From Haloarchaeobius sp. HME9146 (GTDB lineage: Archaea > Halobacteriota > Halobacteria > Halobacteriales > Natrialbaceae), in assembly GCF_025399835.1 (NCBI RefSeq), contig NZ_JAODVR010000001.1:2294001-2358000 (forward strand): DNA of 64,000 nucleotides. The letters run 5' to 3'. A program made the position numbers and the translations under genes. This document shows, piece after piece, positions 16,368-24,900 of this stretch. The first letter of the stretch is position 1; each line of letters opens with the position of its first letter. Below the pieces are notes generated by a model, which was not told where the DNA came from, searched no databases, and saw only the letters and a program-made list of their open reading frames with translations.

Positions 16368-17027
16368 GTGACCTTCAGCATCTGCGTCAGGGAATCCTGC
16401 GGCGACCACGACCGCTTCGGCGTTGCGGTCACGACGCGGATGCCCGGCATCGGCGACCTCTCGCCGTTCGTCTCCCAGGACGGGGCGGTCGCGATACAGG
16501 GCCACGTCACCGGCGCGCTCGGCCCGCAAATCATCGAGTTGCTCGCTGACGACTACCATCTCGACGACGTGGTCAGGACCGTCCTCAACCCCGAGGTGGA
16601 CCCCGAGAACCGCCAGATTCACGGGGTAGACCGGCACGGCACGACGACCTACACGGGTGAGGCGTGCAACGACTGGAGCGGCCATCTGGCAGGTGCGGAC
16701 TACTCCGTCGCGGGGAACCTGCTCGAATCGGGGGAGGTCCTCGACGCGATGGCCGACTCCTACGAGGACAGTGACCGCAGGGAACGGCTCGCGAAGCGAC
16801 TCATCGACGCGCTGGAAGCGGGCGAGGAAGCTGGCGGCGACCACCGCGACCTCGACATCCAGTCGGCGGCACTGCGCGTGTTCGACCCGGAGGCACCGCT
16901 CGGGGATTCCTACTACAACGACCTCCGGACCAATGCGACGTGGACGCCCCTCGCGGACCTGCGGGAACAATACGAACTCGGCGTGCGGGGACGAAAGATA
17001 GTCGCCGAGCGGTACGACTGGGACTGA
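16368..17027 (+). CDS. DUF1028 (Ntn-hydrolase-like) protein
   Basis: A 219-residue protein matching the DUF1028 family over its whole length: an N-terminal TFSICVRE strand, GVAVTTRMPGIGDLSPFV, a GHVTGALG segment and the central TGEACNDWSGHLAG motif. The family has an Ntn-hydrolase-like fold and is often found near amino-acid or organic-acid catabolic genes, but its reaction is not established. The start is GTG (16368). It lies on the same strand as the Liv-ligase operon but is separated from it by the hairpin array, so it is probably its own unit. Confidence 0.88.
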   Translation: MTFSICVRESCGDHDRFGVAVTTRMPGIGDLSPFVSQDGAVAIQGHVTGALGPQIIELLADDYHLDDVVRTVLNPEVDPENRQIHGVDRHGTTTYTGEACNDWSGHLAGADYSVAGNLLESGEVLDAMADSYEDSDRRERLAKRLIDALEAGEEAGGDHRDLDIQSAALRVFDPEAPLGDSYYNDLRTNATWTPLADLREQYELGVRGRKIVAERYDWD

Positions 17028-17043
17028 GAGCGGTCGCCTCCCG

Positions 17044-17481
17044 TCAGCCCGACGACGACCGGGGACCGACGTCACCACCGCGGCCTGTTCTGGCCACGAT
17101 GAAGCCGATGACGCCTGCGACGAGCAGTGCAGCCGGTACGCCGAACAGCAGGACGGTGAGACCGACCGAGAGGCCCGCGACGATGTACAGCGCCAGACCG
17201 ACTGCGATGGTCCCGACGAGTGCCACGATGGCCGCAGCCCCGGCCCACAGCCCGCGGGTCACACCCTCGGTGGGGTCGCCAACCGCGGCCTGGTCACGGT
17301 ACCAGAGCGCGAGGAAACTCCCGAACAGGAGTGTCAGCCCGGCGTACACGCCGACCGGCAGTCCGACCAGCAGCGAGAACTCGATACGGGACGCGAGCAG
17401 TGCTGTCGTTCCCACGGTGGCGATGACGAACCCGGCGAGACCGGCCAGCAGGGCCGCGATAGCTCTGATTACGGTGTTCAT
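17044..17481 (-). CDS. Small integral membrane protein, unknown function
   Basis: A 145-residue protein with about four hydrophobic helices (near residues 5-30, 38-60, 80-104 and 108-130) and a short Arg/Gly-rich tail. The charged loop YRDQAAVGDPTEG separates helices two and three. No conserved catalytic residue is visible. It is convergent with the DUF1028 gene (16 nt between stops). The call as a gene rests on the membrane pattern and codon composition only. Confidence 0.7.
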   Translation of the reverse strand: MNTVIRAIAALLAGLAGFVIATVGTTALLASRIEFSLLVGLPVGVYAGLTLLFGSFLALWYRDQAAVGDPTEGVTRGLWAGAAAIVALVGTIAVGLALYIVAGLSVGLTVLLFGVPAALLVAGVIGFIVARTGRGGDVGPRSSSG

Positions 17482-17575
17482 GAGATACCTACGTCGGCCG
17501 AGAAGATAGCGAGCGATGCCGACTCTCGCCCGGTGGGAACGACCTGCGGGGTGGTGCCAGCCAGCCTCTGGTCGC

Positions 17576-17974
17576 TCAGTCCACGAACCGATACACGCGA
17601 CCCCGGAAGGTCGCCACCCGGTCCTCCCCCGCGACGATGTCGATGCTGTACTCGGCGGTCCGGCCGGCCATGTGGCTCTCCTCGGCCTCGGCGCGGAGGG
17701 TCGTCCCGGTCTCGACCGCCTCGAGGTAGGACATGTTCGTCTCCAGGGCGACCGCCGTCGTCCCGTGGGAGTTCGAGGCGGCCGCGAAGGCGGCGTCGGC
17801 CAGCGAGTAGATGGCGCCGCCGTGGGGCGTCCCGTGGAAGTTCAGCATGTCTTCGGTCACGGTGAGCTCCATCGTCGCGGTTCCCTCGCCCAGCTCGACG
17901 AGTTCGATGCCGAGCATCGCGCAGTACGGGTCCGATTCGATGCGCTCGCGGGTCTCCTCGGGAAGTTCGCTCAT
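17576..17974 (-). CDS. paaI: PaaI-family acyl-CoA thioesterase (hotdog fold)
   Basis: A 132-residue hotdog-fold thioesterase. The PaaI signature is clear: NFHGTPHGGAIYSLADAAF, with the HGG segment and an acidic residue in the long helix, followed by A-V-A-L-E-T-N-M-S-Y-L. PaaI-type enzymes release CoA from dead-end (hydroxy)phenylacetyl-CoA intermediates; that fits the PaaK-like ligase 1.4 kb away. The start is the ATG that overlaps the stop of the methylmalonyl-CoA epimerase gene (ATGA), so the two are translationally coupled. Confidence 0.9.
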   Translation of the reverse strand: MSELPEETRERIESDPYCAMLGIELVELGEGTATMELTVTEDMLNFHGTPHGGAIYSLADAAFAAASNSHGTTAVALETNMSYLEAVETGTTLRAEAEESHMAGRTAEYSIDIVAGEDRVATFRGRVYRFVD

Positions 17975-18453
17975 GCCTGCACCTCCTCGACGCGCCCACC
18001 GTTGACGAACAGTTCCTCGGGGGGCAGCCGGTTCTCCGTGTAGTCCTCGTGGTACTCCATGAGCTGGAACAGTGTGCCGGTCGGGTTCCGCGGGGAGACG
18101 AACACTTCGGTCCAGGTGTCGAACTCGGCACGGTCGACCACCCGCAGGTCGGCATCGGCGGCTTCGAGCCCGTCGATGACCGCGTCGATGTCCGCGACCT
18201 CGAGCGTGACGTGGTGGAGGCCGGGGCCGTTCGATTCCAGGAAGTCGGTCAGGAACGACTCCTCCTCGATGGGTTCGATGAGTTCGATGCGGGACGCGTC
18301 GCCCAGCCGGTAGTACACCCATCGAAACCGGTCCTCGACGGTCTCGTCGGAGAGCTTCTCGCAGCCGAGTGCGAGCAGGACGGGTTCGGCGTCGGCCACG
18401 GACTCGACGGCGAGGCCGACGTGGTCCACCCGGATCGGTGTGTCGTGTGTCAT
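17971..18453 (-). CDS. mce: Methylmalonyl-CoA epimerase (VOC superfamily)
   Basis: A 160-residue glyoxalase/VOC-fold protein with paired beta-alpha-beta-beta-beta modules. Candidate metal ligands are the His in RVDHVGLAV, the HHVTLEV His in the second module and the Glu in FQLMEYHE; the segment GPGLHHVTLEV is typical of the epimerase. It would interconvert (R)- and (S)-methylmalonyl-CoA on the way from propionyl-CoA to succinyl-CoA. The mutase is not in the window. The gene heads a two-gene operon with the PaaI thioesterase. Confidence 0.9.
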   Translation of the reverse strand: MTHDTPIRVDHVGLAVESVADAEPVLLALGCEKLSDETVEDRFRWVYYRLGDASRIELIEPIEEESFLTDFLESNGPGLHHVTLEVADIDAVIDGLEAADADLRVVDRAEFDTWTEVFVSPRNPTGTLFQLMEYHEDYTENRLPPEELFVNGGRVEEVQA

Positions 18454-18530
18454 CGGAACACACCACGACCGGCCGCCCCTTAGCCCTTCAGGTGCGTACA
18501 GCGCCGGCCGGTATCGGTAGCGATGTAGCC

Positions 18531-19256
18531 TCAGGTGTGCTCGGAGAGCACGTCGTCGAGCGTGTCCTCGACGGTGGCCGCGTCGGGGTCCGTGATGGAG
18601 AACTTGCTCGACTGGTCGGCGAACTCCTCGAAGTCGTCGACGCCCCCTTCGGGTTCGACCTGCACGACCGCGGTGACCCCATCGTCCGACGGGACGAACA
18701 CGGCTTCGAGGTCGCCCGAATCAACGTACGGTCCCCACTCGGGGACGAAGTCGAACTCCTGGACGAACGGGCGGGCGGGGTCGACGGCGTGGGTCGCCTT
18801 GCAGTCGGCCTCGTCGAAGACGTAGCCGAGCGACTCCGCGGCGTCGAAGAAGGCCTGCCGAATCGGGTCCGGGTCGACCCTGATGGTGTCCCTGTCGGTC
18901 GGGTCGATGGCCCAGTCGATGTCGAGACCGGTCTTCAGCCAGACGTTCGTGCTCCCGACGGTCACCGGCGTCGCCGGCGGGACGGTCACCTCGACCTCGA
19001 TGGTCCGGCGCGAGCCCGCCTCGATGGTGAAGTCCTCGGCGACCGTGACCGAGTCGATGACCGCGGTGTCGTGGCTGGTCCCGGACCAGTACTGCGTGGC
19101 GAACGCGAAGTAGATGCCGTCTACCTGCTGGTCGGCGTCGCCGCCCTCGATCTCCACGTCGACCGTCAGCTCCTCGCTAGGGGTCAACTCGTTCCGTGGG
19201 AGGACGGTGTCGACCGTGGCTGCACCGATGCCCACGCTAGAGAGTACGCGTCGCAT
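18531..19256 (-). CDS. Spo0M-family (arrestin-like fold) protein, copy 1
   Basis: A 241-residue acidic protein of the SpoOM family: N-terminal VLSSVGIGAATVDTVLP, a beta-sandwich arrestin-like first half with VDVEIEGG and V-K/W-LKTGLDIDWAIDP, and a second beta-sandwich ending in a short helix. In Bacillus Spo0M influences sporulation and cell shape; haloarchaea do not sporulate and their role is unknown. It is a tandem paralogue of the gene at 19336-20064 (same opening motif, same LKTGLDIDWA core). A TTAA-type TATA element lies about 28 nt upstream, so it probably has its own promoter. Confidence 0.88.
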   Translation of the reverse strand: MRRVLSSVGIGAATVDTVLPRNELTPSEELTVDVEIEGGDADQQVDGIYFAFATQYWSGTSHDTAVIDSVTVAEDFTIEAGSRRTIEVEVTVPPATPVTVGSTNVWLKTGLDIDWAIDPTDRDTIRVDPDPIRQAFFDAAESLGYVFDEADCKATHAVDPARPFVQEFDFVPEWGPYVDSGDLEAVFVPSDDGVTAVVQVEPEGGVDDFEEFADQSSKFSITDPDAATVEDTLDDVLSEHT

Positions 19257-19335
19257 TGGGCGGAGAATATACTGGCGGGAAGTTAACCGTTCTGTCGTCT
19301 GGAAGAAACCGGCTCCGGTGAGTGGTCGGGCCCGT

Positions 19336-20064
19336 TCAGGCGTGCTGGCGGACGATGGTCTCCAGTTGGTCGCGGATACCGTCGCGGTCGGGCTCGCTGA
19401 ACGTGAACCTCGCCTTCGACTCGTCGGTGTCGGCCCACTCCGAGAGCACGCCGCCGCGGCGGTCGATCTCGAGCATGACCGTCACCGAGTCCGCACTGGG
19501 CGCACAGATGACCTCCAGTTCGTCGAGCTTGCCGCGGAACTCGCCGCCCTGGGGTTTGAACTCGAACTCCTGGGCGTAGGGCTGTCCGCGACCGAACGGG
19601 GCCTTCTCGACCTCGGCGCTGTAGAAGCTGAAGCCGAGGTCCTCGACGGCGTCGAACAGCGCCTGCATGCGCTCGTCGGGGCGCACCTCGATGTGGTCGG
19701 TGTCCTTGGGGTCGACCGCCCAGTCGATGTCGAGGCCGGTCTTCAGCCACACCTTCACGTTGCCCATCGTCAGCGGGGTGCCGTAGGGGACGGTGATGTC
19801 GACGGTCTCCTCGCGGCGCTCGCCCTCGCCGATGGTGAAGTTCTGGCCGACCCGGAACTTGTCGATGACGGCCTGGGAATAGCCGTCCTCGGTCCGGTAG
19901 CGCGTCATCAGCGCGAAGTACATGTTCTCGATCTCCTGCTCGGCCGACCCACCCTCGATCTCGACGGTGGCTTCGACGGTCTCCCCCGGTGTGAGGGATG
20001 TCTTCGGGAGGATGGTGTCGACGTTGGCGGAACCGATTCCGACGCTGGAGAGCACTCGTTTCAT
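19336..20064 (-). CDS. Spo0M-family (arrestin-like fold) protein, copy 2
   Basis: A 242-residue Spo0M homologue. MKRVLSSVGIGSANVDTILP and WLKTGLDIDWAVDP match copy 1 downstream, and EFEFKPQGGEFRGKLDELEV is the typical second domain. A TATA-like CTTATGATAC is centred about 28 nt upstream of the ATG at 20064, which sets the start; open frame upstream of that is antisense to the M24 gene. The gene is divergent from the M24-fold gene at 20182, with 117 nt between the two starts. Confidence 0.9.
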   Translation of the reverse strand: MKRVLSSVGIGSANVDTILPKTSLTPGETVEATVEIEGGSAEQEIENMYFALMTRYRTEDGYSQAVIDKFRVGQNFTIGEGERREETVDITVPYGTPLTMGNVKVWLKTGLDIDWAVDPKDTDHIEVRPDERMQALFDAVEDLGFSFYSAEVEKAPFGRGQPYAQEFEFKPQGGEFRGKLDELEVICAPSADSVTVMLEIDRRGGVLSEWADTDESKARFTFSEPDRDGIRDQLETIVRQHA

Positions 20065-20150
20065 CTCGCCCCAAACTACTCCGAAACGTATCATAAGCCT
20101 TTGGTGAGTATCCAAACACCTCCGCGCCGTGTGGAGGTCTGTCACCGTAG

Positions 20151-20158
20151 TTTGATAT
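20151..20158 (+). promoter_or_regulatory. TATA-like promoter of the M24-fold gene
   Basis: TTTGATAT is centred 27 nt before the ATG at 20182, consistent with a leaderless transcript and supporting that start. Confidence 0.55.
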
Positions 20159-20181
20159 GGATTACCCGGGTAGTCCTGTGT

Positions 20182-21450
20182 ATGTACGACCGAACCTTCA
20201 TGGAAGGGACGCGGGGCACCCAGGCGGTCGACTGGGAAGAGCGAATCGACGTGAAGCGACTGCGTGAAGAACGGTACGCGAAGGCGCTCGCCCGCCTCGA
20301 AGACTCCGACCTCGGCTCGATGCTGCTGGTCTCGGACCCGAACATCCGGTACGTGACTGGACTCGCCATGACCGGCGGCTCCGGCGCGGACCACTACACC
20401 CTGCTCACGGAGGAGGGCGACATCGTCCACTGGGACACGGCCGACCACGCCAGCAACCAGCGGTTCAACTGCCCCTGGCTGCACGACATCCGGTACGCGT
20501 GTCCGGGTCTCGGGAACGTCCCGCGGGCGTCCGGCAGCGACTCGGCTCGCGGCTTCCTCAAGCAGAAGATGGCCGACCTCGTCTACGAGGCGATGGAGGA
20601 GTACGGCGTCCACAAGGAGCCGATGGGGCTCGACGTCGGGAACGCGGGCCTCATCTCCGCGTTCGAGAACAACGACGTCGAGGTCAAGACCAAGGAGTGC
20701 GTCGACCTGATGCACGACGCCCGGAAGATCAAGACGAAGGACGAGATCGAGTGCCTGCGCCAGGTCGCGGCCATCTGTGAGGCTGGCTTCCAGCAGGTCG
20801 TCGAGAACGCCCGCCCGGGCAAGCGCGAGTCCGAGGTCTGGGGCGACGTGACGAAGGAACTCTGGCGCCACGGCGCGTTCGTCGGCGGCGGCTACCTGAC
20901 TTCGGGCCCGAACACGTGGCCGAAGCACCAGGCCAACACCACCGACCGGATGATTCGCCCCGGTGACATCGTCTACGCCGACATGTACAACATCGGCTAC
21001 CTCGGCTACCGCTCCTGCTACTACCGGACCTTCTCCATGGGCGAACCCACCGAGAAGCAGAAGGAAGCCTACCAGACCGCCCGCGACAACCTCTACGACG
21101 TGCTCGACCGCATCGAGCCCGGCGCGACCACCGACGAGATCTGCAAGGGCTTCCCCGACATGGAGGGCGAGCACGCCGACTGGTACGGCGCGACCGACCA
21201 CTGGCAGATGACCACCAACCACTGGGCGCACGGGCTGGGTCTCCAGCTCTACGAGGTCCCGCTCATCTGGCGCGGCCTCTCGCCCGACCACCCCATCGAG
21301 ATCGAGGAGGGCATGACCATGGCAGTCGAGACGATGGAGCCCGCCGACCGCCAGGGCGTCCGCGTCGAGGAGATGGTCGTCGTCCGCGAGAACGGCGTCG
21401 AAGTCCTCAGCCAGTGGCCCGTCGACGAGATCACCCGAATCGACTACTGA
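20182..21450 (+). CDS. M24-fold (pita-bread) protein with one metal ligand substituted
   Basis: A 422-residue protein with a creatinase-type N-domain (DPNIRYVTGLAMTG) and a C-terminal pita-bread domain. The later ligands are present: HGLGLQLYE near residue 350, the Glu in TMAVETMEP and the Glu in GVRVEEMVVV. The first Asp is in DIVYADMYNIG, but the second Asp, normally in GYxSDxTRTF, is Cys here (GYRSCYYRTF), with one extra residue between the two positions. The family includes aminopeptidase P, prolidase, creatinase and the DMSP lyase DddP; I cannot choose among them. The substitution is less favourable for a classical dinuclear peptidase. A second start (MEGTRG) six codons in is possible. 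Confidence 0.82.
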   Translation: MYDRTFMEGTRGTQAVDWEERIDVKRLREERYAKALARLEDSDLGSMLLVSDPNIRYVTGLAMTGGSGADHYTLLTEEGDIVHWDTADHASNQRFNCPWLHDIRYACPGLGNVPRASGSDSARGFLKQKMADLVYEAMEEYGVHKEPMGLDVGNAGLISAFENNDVEVKTKECVDLMHDARKIKTKDEIECLRQVAAICEAGFQQVVENARPGKRESEVWGDVTKELWRHGAFVGGGYLTSGPNTWPKHQANTTDRMIRPGDIVYADMYNIGYLGYRSCYYRTFSMGEPTEKQKEAYQTARDNLYDVLDRIEPGATTDEICKGFPDMEGEHADWYGATDHWQMTTNHWAHGLGLQLYEVPLIWRGLSPDHPIEIEEGMTMAVETMEPADRQGVRVEEMVVVRENGVEVLSQWPVDEITRIDY

Positions 21451-21506
21451 AGCCAGCTTCGTAGCCACCGCCGCGGGTTCACCGCGTCACGGGGCAACGC
21501 AGCAAC

Positions 21507-22643
21507 TCAGGATTCCACTTCGTACGTTTTGAAGTAGTGCAGTCCCCGTCGCCGTGCCCAGACGTCGTAACTGTTCGTGAGCGTCTCTGTCGGCTCTTCC
21601 GCCGGTGGGCTCCCGCGTGCGAACGAGTCACCGCCCCGGTACAGGTACGCCGTCGTCCCCGGCTCCAGTGGCTCCTCGAGCCTGTAGTCGATGACACCCC
21701 CGTCTTTCGCGCGGTCGAACACCTGGAACACCGACCCCGCAGCGATCGCCCTGCCGGACTCGATACGAAGCTTCACGAACGAATCGTCGTCGGTGACGGA
21801 GACCGATAGCGTCGGGGCCTGCTCGCTCGCCGTCGCTACCCAGGACGGCGGTGAGACGGAGACCGACCCGAGCGAGTCGACGGTGTACGTCGCCTCGAGG
21901 ACCTGTTCTCCCCCGTCTCGAAGGTCTTCCGCGATTCGCGCCGTCAGGCTCCTGATGATGCCGTCCTCGTCGACCGTCAGCTCACCGGAGGCGACGTCCG
22001 TGATGGTCCCGCCGGTTCCGGGGTCCACCACCCCCTCTTCGTCCAGCGAGTCGGCCTGGACTCGCCAGATGGTGGTCGGACCCTCCTGGACGACCTCGGG
22101 CGATCCCCAGTTCCCGGCCTTCAGGAAGGCGCTCAGTTCCCGTATCCAGAGCGTCCATTCGTATCGCTTGTTGTTCCTGTGTTTGTCGTTCCCGTAGGTG
22201 TAGGACCCGCCGAGGTTCTCCCGCCAGTAGGCGTCCTCGCTGGTGCGGAAGATATCCACTCTCGAGCCGTCCCGTCCCAGCAACGACCCGAGTATCTCCC
22301 CGCCTTCGCTCCGATACTCGCGGTCCCGGTACACCTCGGTCTTCGAGAGGTTGCGTTTCTTCTCGGCCACCCGGAAGCTCGTCTGCCTGAGCGCCTGCGT
22401 GTGGCTGGGCAGCAGGAACAGGTTCGGGCCCTCCTCGTCGAGGCCCGTCGGGTACGGGGCGGGGCCAGCGCTGGTCGTTTCGGTGTTCGTCTGCGTGTCG
22501 GTCGCCGTCTGCGTGCTCACCGTCTCTGTGGGGTCCGGTTCGGTCGAGGTGGTGCGGGCTGTCTGTGGACTCGCGGAGTCAAGTCGAAGACAGCCCGAGA
22601 CGCCCACCAGTCCCAGTGCTGCGAGCAACTCCCGCCGATGCAT
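21507..22643 (-). CDS. Haloarchaeal lipoprotein, unknown function
   Basis: A 378-residue exported lipoprotein. The signal is short (MHRRELLAALGLVGVSGC) with the lipobox Cys at residue 18, followed by a Thr/Ser/Glu-rich stalk of about 50 residues. The mature part is beta-rich; VLEATYTVDSLGSVSVSPPSWV near residue 250 resembles the LolA/LppX-like clamp of outer lipoproteins, followed by a separate C-terminal beta-sandwich. A TATA-like CTTTACA is about 28 nt upstream. It is convergent with the M24-fold gene. I recognise no catalytic motif; surface binding or lipid handling is a guess. Confidence 0.75.
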   Translation of the reverse strand: MHRRELLAALGLVGVSGCLRLDSASPQTARTTSTEPDPTETVSTQTATDTQTNTETTSAGPAPYPTGLDEEGPNLFLLPSHTQALRQTSFRVAEKKRNLSKTEVYRDREYRSEGGEILGSLLGRDGSRVDIFRTSEDAYWRENLGGSYTYGNDKHRNNKRYEWTLWIRELSAFLKAGNWGSPEVVQEGPTTIWRVQADSLDEEGVVDPGTGGTITDVASGELTVDEDGIIRSLTARIAEDLRDGGEQVLEATYTVDSLGSVSVSPPSWVATASEQAPTLSVSVTDDDSFVKLRIESGRAIAAGSVFQVFDRAKDGGVIDYRLEEPLEPGTTAYLYRGGDSFARGSPPAEEPTETLTNSYDVWARRRGLHYFKTYEVES

Positions 22644-22721
22644 GGCTCAACCGTATCCGACGGACGATGTAAAGCTACTGGCAAGAAGGTGGAACGCGGC
22701 TCGCTGCGCCAGCGGGCCGGA

Positions 22722-24035
22722 CTACTGCGACCCGGCCGCGACCGCCTCGCTTTTCTCCGGCTCAGTGGATTCCCGCTGGTGGAGCCACACCGCACAGCCC
22801 AGCGCGATGAGTCCGTTCAGCGTCGCGATACCGAACGCGACGCGGTAGCCGAACAGCGAATAGACCCGGGAGCCAGCGACCAGCTCGCCAGTCCAGAAGG
22901 CGTCGAGCGCCGCACCGAGGATGGCCGGGAACACTGCGCCCCCGAAGAACCCGAGGGCGTTGACCGCCCCCGTTGCGGTCCCGCTGACCGCGCCGTCGAA
23001 CCGCTCCCGGACGACGGTGTAGGCGAGCGTGAACCCCCCGAGGAGGAACATCATGATGAAGAACGCAGCGCCGACGACCACGAGCGGGGGCGTCCCGAGG
23101 GCCGCGATGACCCCGTAGGCGAGGGTGTAGACGACCGCGGCGACGACGATGAGCTCGGTCCGGCGGCCGAGCCAGTCCGAGAGCCAGCCCATCACGGGCG
23201 ACCCGACCACGAGCCCGGTGTTCCCGAGCAGGGTGAACACGGACGCCTCCGAGACCGAGAGGCCGTAGGCCTGGACGAGGTAGGGGATACCCCAGAGGCC
23301 CATGACGGTGAAGTTCGTCCCGATGACGAAGAAGAGCATCCCGCCGAGGACCCACGTCTCGCGCTCGGAGAGGACGAGTTTCGCGTTCTGGATCGTCTCA
23401 CGGGGCGTGATATCGGGTGGGTCGGCCGCGCCCTCGATGGGATCCATCCCGGCGTCTGCGGGGTCGTCACGGACCGCGACGTAGATTGCGAGGGTCCCGA
23501 CGAGGCCGACTGCGCCGACGGTGAGGAACGCCGAGCGCCAGCCGTACTCCGCGACGAACAGGGCCAACGGGGTGGTCGCGATGATGCCCCCGACCGCGGA
23601 CGCCGAGAGGGTCATGCCGGCGACGGTCGCGAACTCCCCCGTCTCGAACCAGTTCGCACAGAACCGCAGGGTGGCGATGTAGATGACGCTGGCTCCCACG
23701 CCGATGAGCGCCCGGCTGGCGAACCCGGCGAGGTAGGTGTCGCTCATCGCGAACCCGAACACGCCGATGGCCATCACGAGCGAGCCGATGGTCGCCACGC
23801 GCCGGGTCCCGGTCTGGTCGGCGAGCATCCCGGCCACGAGTTGCATCGGCGCGTAGATGTAGAAGAACGACGCGTGGAGCAGTCCCAGTTCCGCGGCGCT
23901 GGTGTCGAACACCTGGGTCAGGTCGTCGGCGAGCACGCCCGTCGAGACCCGGTGGAAGTTGACGAGCACGAAGGCCGCGGCGAGCGTGAACCACGCCAGC
24001 CACCGTCGTCTGGTGGGGTCGCGCCAGAGGGACAT
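22722..24035 (-). CDS. Major facilitator superfamily transporter
   Basis: A 437-residue protein with 12 predicted helices. The MFS A-loop is visible as GMLADQTGTRRVATIG between helices 2 and 3, and its second-half counterpart as GWLSDWLGRRTELI. The helix-1 region FVLVNFHRVSTGVLADDL resembles nitrate/organic-anion MFS members, but the substrate is not predictable. I chose the ATG giving MSLWRDPTRRRWLAW, directly before helix 1; an ATG 21 codons upstream (24098) would add a short polar extension. It is divergent from the methyltransferase gene. Confidence 0.88.
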   Translation of the reverse strand: MSLWRDPTRRRWLAWFTLAAAFVLVNFHRVSTGVLADDLTQVFDTSAAELGLLHASFFYIYAPMQLVAGMLADQTGTRRVATIGSLVMAIGVFGFAMSDTYLAGFASRALIGVGASVIYIATLRFCANWFETGEFATVAGMTLSASAVGGIIATTPLALFVAEYGWRSAFLTVGAVGLVGTLAIYVAVRDDPADAGMDPIEGAADPPDITPRETIQNAKLVLSERETWVLGGMLFFVIGTNFTVMGLWGIPYLVQAYGLSVSEASVFTLLGNTGLVVGSPVMGWLSDWLGRRTELIVVAAVVYTLAYGVIAALGTPPLVVVGAAFFIMMFLLGGFTLAYTVVRERFDGAVSGTATGAVNALGFFGGAVFPAILGAALDAFWTGELVAGSRVYSLFGYRVAFGIATLNGLIALGCAVWLHQRESTEPEKSEAVAAGSQ

Positions 24036-24182
24036 GACTATCTCGAACGTCTCGCCGAGACGAGAAAGAACTGTGGGACGCAGGTAAGATGGGGTCACTT
24101 CTCCCGGACGGGTCAGCCGTCGAGATGCGTGCCATCTCCTCCCACACCTCCCAAAGCTTGAACCGCTATCCGTCAGAATCCG

Positions 24183-24881
24183 ATGTCAATGGTCGAGAAG
24201 GACGCCGTCCGGCAGGGGTACGACGAGGTCGCCGTGGTCCACGACGAGGAGCGAGACGAAGACGGTCCCGGGTCGGCCATCCTCGACACGTTCCTCGACT
24301 CGCTGGACGACCCGACCCGCATCCTCGACGCCGGTTGCGGGAGCGGCCGACCAGTCCTCCGACGGCTCACCGACGTCTCGGACGCAGTCGGGCTCGACAT
24401 CTCCGCGGGACAGTTGCGCCTCGCCCGGGAGAACGCCCCCGCCGCGGGACTGCTGCAGGGAGACATGACGACCCTCCCGTTCCCGGACGACAGCTTCGAC
24501 GCCGTCGTCGCGTTCTGGTCGCTTATCCACGTCCCCGAGGCCGACCACCAGGCGGTCCTCGACGAGTTCGCGCGGGTGCTCCGACCGGGGGGTCGAGCCC
24601 TCGTCTGCGAGGCGGCCGAGGCGTGGAACGGCGAGAACCCTGACTGGCTCGACGAGGGCGTCGAGATGCAGTGGAACATGGCCGGCGCGCAAGCCACGCG
24701 CGACCAACTGGAGACTGCCGGGTTCGACGTCGAGGAGGTGTGGGGTGCGCCGACTGCACTCGACTGGGACCGGCGAACCCACAGCGACGACGAGGCCGCG
24801 GACGTGGAGGACGAACCAGAAGACGACGCAGAGGACGACTCCCCGTGGACGTTCTTCGCGGCCCGACTCGGGAGTCAGTGA
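24183..24881 (+). CDS. Class I SAM-dependent methyltransferase
   Basis: A 232-residue Rossmann methyltransferase. Motif I is ILDAGCGSGRPVL, the acidic residue of motif II is in AVGLDIS, motif III QGDMTTLPFPDDSFDAVV and the post-motif FARVLRPGGRALV are all clear (methyltransf_11 type). The C-terminus is an Asp/Glu-rich linker followed by PWTFFAARL. The target, a small molecule or lipid, is unknown. Met3 is a possible alternative start. The kinase-like gene follows after 19 nt and is probably co-transcribed. Confidence 0.88.
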   Translation: MSMVEKDAVRQGYDEVAVVHDEERDEDGPGSAILDTFLDSLDDPTRILDAGCGSGRPVLRRLTDVSDAVGLDISAGQLRLARENAPAAGLLQGDMTTLPFPDDSFDAVVAFWSLIHVPEADHQAVLDEFARVLRPGGRALVCEAAEAWNGENPDWLDEGVEMQWNMAGAQATRDQLETAGFDVEEVWGAPTALDWDRRTHSDDEAADVEDEPEDDAEDDSPWTFFAARLGSQ

Positions 24882-24900
24882 GGGCCCGAGAGGTACCGAT

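Noticed and set aside
18531-20064. Sporulation system
   Set aside because: Spo0M homologues alone do not imply sporulation, and no other sporulation genes are present.
20182-21450. Assignment as the DMSP lyase DddP
   Set aside because: The fold and one-residue-longer ligand spacing are reminiscent, but several ligand positions differ, so the specific enzyme name is not justified.
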